Made by a program: the position numbers and the translations under genes
Assembly: GCA_964559135.1 (NCBI GenBank)
Contig: CAZLGG010000004.1
Span: 21,491 to 85,490, forward strand
Source: DRQF01 sp964559135
GTDB lineage: Bacteria; Planctomycetota; GCA-002687715; DRQF01
DNA length: 64,000 bases
Direction: 5' to 3'
Shown: in pieces, positions 46,801-54,246 of the stretch
Numbering within the stretch: position 1 is the first letter of the stretch
How the letters are laid out: each line of letters starts with the position of its first letter
The notes under the pieces: model-generated
What the model saw: only the letters and a program-made list of their open reading frames with translations
What the model was told of the DNA's origin: nothing
Database searches by the model: none

Positions 46801-48873
46801 CGCCCCGAAACTTCGCGGACGAATCCAGAAACGCACGACGAACGGCAGCAGCCCCAACTCATCCAGGATGTTGCCCCCGCCCGCCCGCGCTCCGCCGCGG
46901 GCCCCCTGCAGGGGCAAAGGGTAGGCGGTCCGATCCAATCGGAATCCCTCGGGTTCGACGAGATCCGGACGAATCTTGCTACTCGTGCGTGCGAGGCCTT
47001 CGGCGGCCACCCCGATGACGGCCCCGTCAAAATGTTCCTCGAAGTCGATGCCGGCGACCGTCTCCATCCGTGCCGGCTGAAGGCGCACGTCCCCCTCCGT
47101 CTCGTCCGGAAAGAGTCCCTCCTGCTCGGGATCCTCGAACCACGTCATATAGCGAAGAATCCGCCTCTCGGGTTTCGCATTCGCACCCTGAAAGACGCTC
47201 ATGGGGACCGGGTGCGTTTCGACGAACCGACCCGATCGAGCCCTCACGATGGAGCGTTCGAAGTCCACTTGGCGGTCAAGGCGGAGAATGAGCTCTTCGG
47301 CCGGGCCGGTGCGAAACACCTCCCGGAGACGGTGACGCGCGCGCTCGGTCCCTGCGGCGTCGTTGACGCTGGCCATGGCCTCCACGCGAAACCAGTCCCC
47401 GCTCACGTAGCCAAAGGGCATCGTCGAGGTCAGGAGGGATCGGTGAAGGGGATTGATCGCGTTCTGGACGATAGCCATCGCCATCCGTGGCGTGATGGCC
47501 GGCGGCTCCTGACCGCCGACACGCACGTCACTGTCGCTCACTCGCCCCAGAGGCGCCGTGTAGTCACCCTTGGCGACGAGGTAGCTGACGGAAAGCAGGT
47601 TCACCAGATGCCGAGGCCCTCGGATCGGCCTGTTCTGGATGAGCATGTCGGCCAGGGCCTCGGCAATCCCCCGCGTCACACGATGTGCATGCTTGGGATC
47701 GCGTCGTCCGGACGGGGAGTACTCCAACCCCTCCAACAGGAGAATCAAGGTGTCCCTGGCCGCGGAATTGATGTTCACGGGCCGCCTGGCTTCCGCCTGC
47801 AACACGGCGGAGTCGAAAGGCCAGGTCTGCTTCGCCTCGTCGAGCAGCCAGACCGTTCCCCCGTTGCGGCCTCCCGAAACCCGAGTCACGAGGTGGTACT
47901 CCCAGGTCTTTCCATCGCCCAAGCGAACCAGAGTGCCGGCGTTGAAGAAATCGGGATTTCTGACGCGGACGGGCTGTCCGCCTCTGTCGGGCCGGAAGGC
48001 ATCCGGATCCACGACCCCCACGACCCGGACGGGTTCGACCCACCCCGAAGGGGTGGTCGCGCGGCCATGAACGGTCAGCACGTCGAGCAGCGCGTCGAGA
48101 CGATTCTCCGGAAGAGCGCTCTTCCCGTACCGGGACACGTCCTTCAGCGCCGCCACGGTCGGCAAGCGCACGAAACCGCCCTGAGCGCGCCGGGAGAGGG
48201 TGTTCCACAGGGCGAGATCGAGGGCGAGTCCGCTCAACACCCAGCTTCCGACTTCGTGGCCGCGTGTCACCGAGACGCCGGAAAGAGTCGTCCCTTCCGC
48301 GCGGCGATACTCGAGGAGCTCCGTGCCGAGAAGGACCCGCCCATTCTTGGGCGGGAGTCCTTCGAGAGATTCCACTTCCAAAGTGGTGTCGCCCGATTTC
48401 GCCTCCTTCGTGAGAACGGTGCGACCGACCAGTCCACCGAGAAGGAAAGGTGGGGCCGTGTCCGCATCGATGCGACCCTGCTCATCCTCCACCGTCAGTG
48501 ACCACAGGTCCCCCCGCGGGTCCGCCATGTACGAGAAGCCGCCGTCCTGTCCGAGAGCATCCGCCCACTTCTTGGGGTGGACGTCGACCGCGAGTTCGTC
48601 CGGGCTGTCGAAATCGGGAGTCCCCCCGGAATTCGGGCGGCTCTCCAATCCCTGGTGCGTTCGATCGAGCCGGCCCTTCGCCATCTCCACAGCCGCCTCG
48701 GCCACGGCGCGCGCGCGCTGGCGTTCCGCCGAGATCACGGCGGTCCGTCGGTCCCTGCGAGCTTCGACGACGAACGGCGTTGCGATCACCAACAGCATGG
48801 TGAGCACACTCAAGACGATGATGAGGGCGATGCCCTCGTCGCCCCTCGCGGTCGTTGCGTTCACGCGCCTCAA
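43891..48873 (-). CDS. Giant GspK-type pseudopilin with LamG-like domain and repeated beta modules
   Basis: At 1660 residues it is five times the usual GspK length. The N-terminus has DEGIALIIVLSVLTMLLVIATPF, a pseudopilin-type helix without Glu5, as in true GspK. Near residues 340-450 is the SAM-like part with NINSAARDTLILLLEGL that is diagnostic of GspK. At about 655-790 there is a LamG/concanavalin-like region (LPFVVRFWIRPRSFGA, FHFRLHDNTIDD, DTWYHISLHAGGSHPEDLVLLVDGF). A motif of the form IGTE/VGRE...Y...RG...GT...H...G occurs about four times, near residues 163-213, 791-868, 1372-1430 and 1445-1512. It starts with TTG (GGAG seven bases upstream), overlapping the previous stop. In canonical systems GspK caps the pseudopilus tip, so these extra modules would be presented outward. 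Confidence 0.8.
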   Translation of the reverse strand: MRRVNATTARGDEGIALIIVLSVLTMLLVIATPFVVEARRDRRTAVISAERQRARAVAEAAVEMAKGRLDRTHQGLESRPNSGGTPDFDSPDELAVDVHPKKWADALGQDGGFSYMADPRGDLWSLTVEDEQGRIDADTAPPFLLGGLVGRTVLTKEAKSGDTTLEVESLEGLPPKNGRVLLGTELLEYRRAEGTTLSGVSVTRGHEVGSWVLSGLALDLALWNTLSRRAQGGFVRLPTVAALKDVSRYGKSALPENRLDALLDVLTVHGRATTPSGWVEPVRVVGVVDPDAFRPDRGGQPVRVRNPDFFNAGTLVRLGDGKTWEYHLVTRVSGGRNGGTVWLLDEAKQTWPFDSAVLQAEARRPVNINSAARDTLILLLEGLEYSPSGRRDPKHAHRVTRGIAEALADMLIQNRPIRGPRHLVNLLSVSYLVAKGDYTAPLGRVSDSDVRVGGQEPPAITPRMAMAIVQNAINPLHRSLLTSTMPFGYVSGDWFRVEAMASVNDAAGTERARHRLREVFRTGPAEELILRLDRQVDFERSIVRARSGRFVETHPVPMSVFQGANAKPERRILRYMTWFEDPEQEGLFPDETEGDVRLQPARMETVAGIDFEEHFDGAVIGVAAEGLARTSSKIRPDLVEPEGFRLDRTAYPLPLQGARGGARAGGGNILDELGLLPFVVRFWIRPRSFGAAPVFFSITGPDPTMDFIDASWNPGDGKFHFRLHDNTIDDPGTGIVEAAEVTWSPPPAVVEDDTWYHISLHAGGSHPEDLVLLVDGFARGRHRFVSRLASGLSSSGMSFTVEDAEGWPNSGAFWIGTEVVHASRSAGSNTFDVFNNPQGVLPKGRGARGTSAVAHVAGETVRLFGYSSVLSRTVQVGQPGEVLPEGQGVLASSLSPFDLCGVKGNDTASLQIGGTSIGVEVLDLAQVSQIDLEAFPGGQLATSQETFQTSGGYAVIVAPLFPSSTSGLTNPSNLNTQLMTVAQLIRFQGRQGARLTGVTSVTNPFNPQLADQLPLNANTTLYTATLAKIVTRLTGGGPNSPGVAAIFPISIHLTDAEGYKEPELANGTPRAEYIQLGQPLQRPTFQNFASHRVEWIAYYGVDRAGGMLLCHERSRLAAAVNAVRNQINGGGGFNPGGGSTNMPPAPDPITVNNQLRFRSQAGTDQFGYFDPTDSAAVHPAGNSAIPVFRTTVTNLRGATAAGYGDSVTVISPVDDFRGRFYVAWTNGPLVALTQNILGRLNQIALPLGGRSFDNRDRRRYTRLVKFPSGEMPNVGRSPDAWVGGDAGGSPRGGGLLDEVRLARLREERFVLWDQQLVNPVGGAPDPFPLGLDDSATEIPIVQAWWVPDLPGNLSNQLNDWLSDGRELLVGQGSVTLPTDAGLVLIDDEIIAYRGVAQGDPPRLLDCERGFMGTTPEKHGFGSNITFLDWRVVSRLSRELQPDDYRIAVQDGRDFPFEGGTVLVGREMAHYVQSQGGELRMPQGDDPKTGRSVGIFRGRYGTLRGSHPQSEIVLEMPFRYWDRYTPNSDDPELAFFGFSMSEARSFIRGIAWHHRFDKPAIGLNVLLRFDPEIPWDTPPQKSAGKLLLLESASGRARDKLDRFLLNRGGKGLEGRVFFTYRPDAIDPVNMTRNDWKETPRLLDLELRYLAEPIVGSREALR

Positions 48874-49841
48874 CGGATGGCTCCAGACAGCTCCACGGTG
48901 ATCACCTCCGTTTCCGGGTCCGCTCCCTCCTCCACAGCATCGGTCATGAGAACCAGACGCACCGGACGGCGATGGAATCGTGGGTCGAGGCGGCCCTGCC
49001 CGTCCAGATGAACGAGGAGATCGGAGTCCTCGGCCACGTCGATGCCGACGGAAAAAACCTCCCTTTCCCCCTCGAGAATCGCGTCGTAGCGGACCTCGTC
49101 CATGCGCGCGGTGATTCCATCGCCCGCCCCTCCAAGCGCCAGATGCGCCTTGGGCTCCCGAACGAGAGGACGAGATTCGCGGCGCTCTGCTCGGAGGACG
49201 TGGTCGACCTCGATCCGAATCGCGACGCCGTCATACAGCAAAGCGACGTGAGTCCATCGACCCGGCGCGAGCAGGTGGGGGCCCGTGGAGATGCGAACGC
49301 GATCCGGCTGAGCCCCTCCCAATCCCAACTCGGCTTCCAGCCCGCCTTCCCGACCCAGTGAGAGATGAAAGACGCTCCCGCGACTGGCCAAGCTCCCGCC
49401 CTTCAGTTCCTCGAGCCGTATCCAGAATCCCAGTCGAAAGCCGTAGACGGCATCGAACCAGGGGTAGCTGCCCAGATCCACTTCACCACCGGTGACTTCG
49501 AGGCAACGACCGAGTTTCCCACCCTCCTCGATGGTCCCGCCATCCACACGCATGCCGCGAGATCCGCGATCGTCCTCGAAATGCCAAACTCCAGCTTGCT
49601 CGACGATGGCGGCCTCCACCGCGAGATCCTCAGGGTCCAGACGGATCAAGGAACCGACGCCGGAGTTGATGGCCGCGTTGCGCGCCAGTCGCAACGACGC
49701 CCGAACGAGCCGCGCATTGCTTTCCAAAAGAAGTCCTTTGTCGCGGCGTTTGATGAGGCCCACGGCCACACCCGTGACCGCCGCGATGATGGCCATCACG
49801 ACCAGGAGTTCCAGGAGAGTCATGCCCCGATCGTTCCGCAT
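48870..49841 (-). CDS. GspH-type pseudopilin fused to a LamG-like domain
   Basis: The 323-residue protein has a class III signal: RNDRG followed by MTLLELLVVMAIIAAVTGVAVGLI, with Glu5. A short GspH-like part (about residues 30-65, RLVRASLRLARNAAINSG) leads into a LamG-type beta-sandwich from about residue 95 to 265, seen as GFRLGFWIRLEELKGG, GRWTHVALLYDGVAIRIEVD, LALGGAGDGI and TARMDEVRYDA. Those are the WTHVA, DG and MDEVRyy pieces usual in LamG/concanavalin-like domains. Fusion of a pseudopilin to such a domain is unusual. It lies between the G and K proteins and overlaps both. Confidence 0.8.
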   Translation of the reverse strand: MRNDRGMTLLELLVVMAIIAAVTGVAVGLIKRRDKGLLLESNARLVRASLRLARNAAINSGVGSLIRLDPEDLAVEAAIVEQAGVWHFEDDRGSRGMRVDGGTIEEGGKLGRCLEVTGGEVDLGSYPWFDAVYGFRLGFWIRLEELKGGSLASRGSVFHLSLGREGGLEAELGLGGAQPDRVRISTGPHLLAPGRWTHVALLYDGVAIRIEVDHVLRAERRESRPLVREPKAHLALGGAGDGITARMDEVRYDAILEGEREVFSVGIDVAEDSDLLVHLDGQGRLDPRFHRRPVRLVLMTDAVEEGADPETEVITVELSGAIR

Positions 49842-50491
49842 CACCAGTTTCCTATGTCATCCTCGGTATTGAATGTCATGTCCGGACCGGCGGAGAAAAC
49901 CTGGTAGCTGGAGGGCCGAAAAGGACTTTTCGTCTTGGGATTCTCCCAAGGCTTCACCGTGACGATTTCGTATTCCGCCCCCACCGTGGGCGCCGCCATG
50001 TAGCGACGGACGGCCGGATTTCCATAGTCGGCGGCGTTGAAGTACGCGAAAGGGTTCCCCCACGGATCGAGGAACTCGAAGAGATCCTTGGACCCGTAGA
50101 TCGTCAGAGGCTTCACGGAGACATCCCCATCCGTATTCTCGAAGCTGTTGTCCCCGAGACTCTCCGAGGGTCGATCGCCCCGAAAGTCCTTCGAGGCCAG
50201 GGCGACGAACATGGACTCGGCGCCGAGATTGATCCGATTCGTGAGCTTACCCGCACCCGGGACGCCTTCGAGACTCGTCAGGGGATAAGCGCCGTGCCGT
50301 CGGTCGGACTTGTATTGTTCCAGCGCGGTCGCGAGAGTCTGGATCGTCGCCTTGCACTGAAGCTCCTCGGCATCGGCCTGGGAACTCCGCAACATGGTGA
50401 CGCCGAGCGCGCCCAAGATTCCCAAGATCGCTATGACGACCAGAAGTTCGATGAGGGTGAACCCGTCGTTTCGAGAATGAGTGCCCATCAT
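49841..50491 (-). CDS. GspG-type major pseudopilin
   Basis: The 216-residue protein has a class III signal RNDG followed by FTLIELLVVIAILGILGALGVTML with Glu5, then the stalk helix (ELQCKATIQTLATALEQYKSD) and a C-terminal domain with GAYPLTSLEGV and LDPWGNPFAYFN, the conserved end of GspG where calcium can bind. It should be the main subunit of the pseudopilus fibre. It is somewhat longer than the usual 140-150 residues because of an insert around KDFRGDRPSESLGD. Its ATG overlaps the stop of the TPR gene by one base. Confidence 0.9.
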   Translation of the reverse strand: MMGTHSRNDGFTLIELLVVIAILGILGALGVTMLRSSQADAEELQCKATIQTLATALEQYKSDRRHGAYPLTSLEGVPGAGKLTNRINLGAESMFVALASKDFRGDRPSESLGDNSFENTDGDVSVKPLTIYGSKDLFEFLDPWGNPFAYFNAADYGNPAVRRYMAAPTVGAEYEIVTVKPWENPKTKSPFRPSSYQVFSAGPDMTFNTEDDIGNW

Positions 50492-53424
50492 CAGCGTCCT
50501 TTCCGAATACGCGTGACGATCCGGACGTCATCGACGTGCAGATCCACTTTGCGGTCGATCTCGGCCTGCGCGAAGACCCACCCTTGAAGCTCACGGGCCG
50601 ATCGAGAGAGCCCCTTCACTTCCACCTGGGGCCCCACGTCTTGGCCGTCGAAGACGAGTCGAAAAATCCCCTTCTTCGGGTCCTCCACGCGGATGCCCAA
50701 AGTCGCAATTCCGGGAGCGCCTTCGGCGCCGGCGGGCCAGGACGATCCGAGCACATGCCACCTGCTCATCTGGTGCCGTTCGATCAATCGGTACGCGAGG
50801 CGGCCTTCGGGGAGACGGGCGAAAACGAGACCTTCGTAGGCCATGCCCCCCCCCACCGGATCCGTGAACGGATTCTCGTCACCAGGCTTTCCACGGAAAG
50901 AGAGAATCGCCACGCCGGACACGAAGGGAGCTTTGGCTCGCGCTGTCAGAGCGGCCTCGAATGAGACCAGGGCACGGCCGGGCCTCTCCTGGATGATGGC
51001 ACTCGGCGTCTCGGACTCACGCTGGGTCCCTTGGAAGCGAACACTGTTCTGAAGAAGACTGATGGAGATGCCGCTGCCGGGCGCATGCACCTTCCAGCCC
51101 CTCAAGAGATCCCGCCCGGATGCCACGCGGTCGAAGTGATCCTTCCAGACCCGCATCGACAGATTCTCCTCGATGGCGCGGGCCCAGGTCCGCACGTACT
51201 GCGCACGGGGCGTCTCATCTCGCCTGTCCAACTCGCGCTCGATGGACTTCAGTCTCTTGAGCGCTTCCTCCGCGTTGCCCTGGCTGTAGTAGTACCAGGC
51301 CAAAGACAACTCCACCTCGTCGTCGTCTGCGACGACCTTCGCGGCCTCGAGCGCGGCCTTGGCCTCATCGTTCCGCCGCATACGAGCGAGCGTCTGTGCC
51401 CGACGCACGAGCAAGGCCGGGGTCTTCGGGCTGAGGGCGATGGCGGCATCGAGATAACGAAGCGCATCGGAAAAACGTCCCAGAAGGAACGCCGACTCGG
51501 AGAGATGCGCCAAGAGATCGAACTGCCCGGGCAACTTCTCCGCGGCGCGAGCGAATTGTTCGCCGGCGCTCTGCGCATCGCCGTTGAGGAGGTAACCCCG
51601 TCCGTGGAAGAGAATGACCTCCGGATCTGACGGGTCCGCCTCATAGGCGGATGCGTAGGCATTCGTCGCCGCCTCGGTGTCGCCGATGAGCTCGTAGAGA
51701 AAACCCAGAGCGATCAATGCCCGGCCGCTCAGGAGCGGATCCGCTTCCGCTGCGTCCAGGAAGGAATCCCTCGCGGTCACCCAGTCCTTCTCATCCAAGG
51801 CGACGAGCCCGAGCCCCAAGTATGCCCCCCCGCACCAAGGATCGACCTTCAGGGCGCTCTGGTAGGACGCCTTGGCCCCGGCCAGGTCCTTCTCCGCGAG
51901 TGCAATGGACCCCAACCCCACGAGGGTGGACGTGTCGTTGGGAACCTCGCCCAGAATCGTCTCGTAGAGGCGCTTGGCCTCGGCGAGCCTGCGCAGCCGG
52001 AACTCGGCGGTCGCCAGATCCCGCTGAACGCGCCGCCGCTCGCTACGATCGGCATAACGGCCGAGGAGAGCCTTGCGAAGGTGTTCGGCCGCACGCTCCG
52101 TGCCTCCGGCGGCGCCTGGACCTTGGGCGAGGAGGACTCGACCCAGCGCCGCATTGACACGGGGCGACTGAGGAGCCAGCTTGATCGCTTTCTCGAGTGA
52201 GGCCAAGGCGAGGTCATTCAATCCCAGGCGGTGATGGAGATCGGCCTGAGCCGCCAACAGTTCCGCGTCATCGGGACCGAGCTTCAGCCCCTCGCGCAAG
52301 GCCCGCGTCTCGTTCTCGAGATCGAAATCTCGCCGTGCGGTGTCCGCAAGAGCGAGAAACAGGGCTTTCGATTTCGCACCTCCCTCCAAGAGCATGAGAA
52401 AATGCTGCTTCGCCCTGCGATACTCACCGGCAGCGGCCAGATCCTGGCCCAACCCAAGCTGGTCCGCCAAGGCGTCCTTCGGGGTCTGCCGAAACCTCAA
52501 TTCGAAGACGTTGATGGGCGACTCCGCGAATTCGATGCTGGCGATGTTGACCGGTGAGAGCTTCTGCAGCGCGTCTTCGAAGCGAAACTTCTTCGAGTCG
52601 AAGCGTCGAAAAACGATTTCCAGGTCGCGATCGGAGAGGGCCTGCTCCTTCTGAGACGGCGCCATCGAAGCGTCATTCCTCACCGTGTCGATGCGGAGTT
52701 TGATCTCGTACTTATCGAAACCTCCCTGGCCCGGCTTGCGCCGCGCGTCGTTCTCCATGCGCCCGTACCAGACCTCGCCGGAAAGCCAGTGAATCTTGTC
52801 CAGCGTTCTTTGTCGTTCCGCGAGCTGTCGCGCCTTGTCCTCGATCTCCTTCGCTTCCTCGATGCGCTCCTCGGTCTTCTTCTGCAGGCGCATCCGGAGG
52901 CTCATCACCTTCCGCTCCGCCCGAGTGAGCGGCTTCTTCGGCTCCGTCTCCTCTTGACCGGCATCCTCGGGCTCGGCGGAGGTTACGTTTTCGTCCTCCT
53001 CTTCCCCCTCGGTGATCGCTGCGAGGAATCCCGGCTCCTCTCGCGGAGGAAGACGAACGCCTTCGTGAACGACGGGGACCGTCAGGAGATCGAAGCGATG
53101 GTAGGGATCGGGGCCCGGCACGGTGGTCGGGCGCTCCAAAGGAAGGGGACTCCGCGGCGGCACGGGCAGAGTCAGAGGCGGCAGGGGTTCGAGTTCGCTC
53201 GGCGCCCTGAAGATGTTGCGACCGCCTTGGTCCCATGTGGCTTCGTTTTCGCCGAGCAGAGCGGGTTCGAGCACGTCGAGCCCCTCCGTGTCCACGGCCA
53301 GAGCGCGCCCCCTGGGGCGCCGCCCCTTCATGGTGGCCCGGTCCGTGGAGAGCTCACTCCACCCCAACCATGCCACGAGGAGCACGGTGACCAGGAAGAC
53401 GGTTTTTTCCCTATTCATGGACAT
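50491..53424 (-). CDS. Membrane-anchored TPR protein with a C-terminal beta-sandwich, pseudopilus operon
   Basis: The 977-residue protein has one N-terminal membrane helix (EKTVFLVTVLLVAWLGWSEL). A Pro-rich periplasmic stretch follows with GGRNIFRAPSELEPLPP, which recalls the RNPF segments of GspC/PilP inner-membrane proteins. An acidic and then coiled-coil part comes next, and a run of TPRs from about 330 to 760 (e.g. YLGLGLVALDEKDWVTARDS, LLAHLSESAFLLGRFSDALRYLD). The last 190 residues are beta-rich (LLRGWKVHAPGSGISISLL to DLHVDDVRIV), consistent with a concanavalin-like sandwich. GAGGAGGT lies five bases before the ATG. It may link inner-membrane scaffold and pseudopilus. Confidence 0.7.
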   Translation of the reverse strand: MSMNREKTVFLVTVLLVAWLGWSELSTDRATMKGRRPRGRALAVDTEGLDVLEPALLGENEATWDQGGRNIFRAPSELEPLPPLTLPVPPRSPLPLERPTTVPGPDPYHRFDLLTVPVVHEGVRLPPREEPGFLAAITEGEEEDENVTSAEPEDAGQEETEPKKPLTRAERKVMSLRMRLQKKTEERIEEAKEIEDKARQLAERQRTLDKIHWLSGEVWYGRMENDARRKPGQGGFDKYEIKLRIDTVRNDASMAPSQKEQALSDRDLEIVFRRFDSKKFRFEDALQKLSPVNIASIEFAESPINVFELRFRQTPKDALADQLGLGQDLAAAGEYRRAKQHFLMLLEGGAKSKALFLALADTARRDFDLENETRALREGLKLGPDDAELLAAQADLHHRLGLNDLALASLEKAIKLAPQSPRVNAALGRVLLAQGPGAAGGTERAAEHLRKALLGRYADRSERRRVQRDLATAEFRLRRLAEAKRLYETILGEVPNDTSTLVGLGSIALAEKDLAGAKASYQSALKVDPWCGGAYLGLGLVALDEKDWVTARDSFLDAAEADPLLSGRALIALGFLYELIGDTEAATNAYASAYEADPSDPEVILFHGRGYLLNGDAQSAGEQFARAAEKLPGQFDLLAHLSESAFLLGRFSDALRYLDAAIALSPKTPALLVRRAQTLARMRRNDEAKAALEAAKVVADDDEVELSLAWYYYSQGNAEEALKRLKSIERELDRRDETPRAQYVRTWARAIEENLSMRVWKDHFDRVASGRDLLRGWKVHAPGSGISISLLQNSVRFQGTQRESETPSAIIQERPGRALVSFEAALTARAKAPFVSGVAILSFRGKPGDENPFTDPVGGGMAYEGLVFARLPEGRLAYRLIERHQMSRWHVLGSSWPAGAEGAPGIATLGIRVEDPKKGIFRLVFDGQDVGPQVEVKGLSRSARELQGWVFAQAEIDRKVDLHVDDVRIVTRIRKGR

Positions 53425-53427
53425 CGC

Positions 53428-54246
53428 TCACCTCCTCGCCATCGCCGGCTTCGTGGGTTCACCCTCGGGGTCCACGCGCAGGGCCTGGACCGTGGCGTCG
53501 AGGCCCACCAGTCCCTCGTCGAAGACGGAGGTCTTCTTGCCCTCGGGTTTCTCCAGAGACGAGATGCGGGCCGTCGTCACGACAAGCCGGGCGCCGGGAA
53601 GTTGGAGTCCGCGAAGAAGGCTGTCGATCGCGGCCGGTCCGCCGCGGGCGTGGAAAGTCACGGAGACCGGCTCGATGAACGGGCGCTCGCCGCGCCTTCC
53701 CCCGCGTTTCTTCGGGTACTCCTGAATGGTGATGGGTTCGACGGTCTCGACCTGGGAGGCGATAGCGGCGACTCCGATGCGATTCACGACGTCCAGTCCG
53801 TTCAGATACCACTCCATCTCCTTGCGTGTCCGAGGGGTCACGCCATGGAGGCCGAGGTCGGGCGAGACGCGAATGTCCAGCGAAGCCGCCACCTCGACGA
53901 CGTCGCGGAGCATACGATGAAGGGTCTCGTTGAAATGAATGTCCGGTGACTTCCCGACTCCTTCCAGCGTGAACCCGGGCTGCGGCACATAGGCCAGTTC
54001 CTTCTGCAGCATGTCCAACCGGTCCCGGAGCTCCTCCAGTTGGGTTTCGACGCGGCGCAGAGCGCCCGACGGGAGTTTCAGCTTCTTGGCCTTGCGCTCG
54101 TGGTTACGAGCCGCCGCAACGTTGCTTCGGATCTCGTCCTCGACAGAGCCCGTCACGACGAACCAGGCGGTCAGGAACACGACGCCCCCCCCCAGCAGGA
54201 TCAGGACGAAGGTCTTATTCTCCTGCCAGAATTCTTCGAAGCTCAT
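53428..54246 (-). CDS. PilO/GspM-like inner-membrane scaffold protein
   Basis: This 272-residue protein has a short cytoplasmic start (MSFEEFWQENK), one membrane helix (TFVLILLGGGVVFLTAWFVVTG), a helical coiled-coil (RRVETQLEELRDRLDMLQKEL) and a ferredoxin-like alpha/beta domain with VSVTFHARGGPAAIDSLLRGLQLPGARLVV. This is the topology of PilO and GspM. It should dimerise with the PilN part of the upstream fusion and connect the cytoplasmic PilM-like domain to the periplasm. GGAGGGGG precedes the ATG at 54246, which overlaps the stop of the upstream gene as ATGA. Confidence 0.8.
   Translation of the reverse strand: MSFEEFWQENKTFVLILLGGGVVFLTAWFVVTGSVEDEIRSNVAAARNHERKAKKLKLPSGALRRVETQLEELRDRLDMLQKELAYVPQPGFTLEGVGKSPDIHFNETLHRMLRDVVEVAASLDIRVSPDLGLHGVTPRTRKEMEWYLNGLDVVNRIGVAAIASQVETVEPITIQEYPKKRGGRRGERPFIEPVSVTFHARGGPAAIDSLLRGLQLPGARLVVTTARISSLEKPEGKKTSVFDEGLVGLDATVQALRVDPEGEPTKPAMARR

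Noticed and set aside
44215..48501. Two long plus-strand open frames opposite the GspK-like gene
   Set aside because: High-GC shadow frames with Arg/His-rich translations; the minus strand shows the pseudopilin helix and GspK core and overlaps its neighbours properly.
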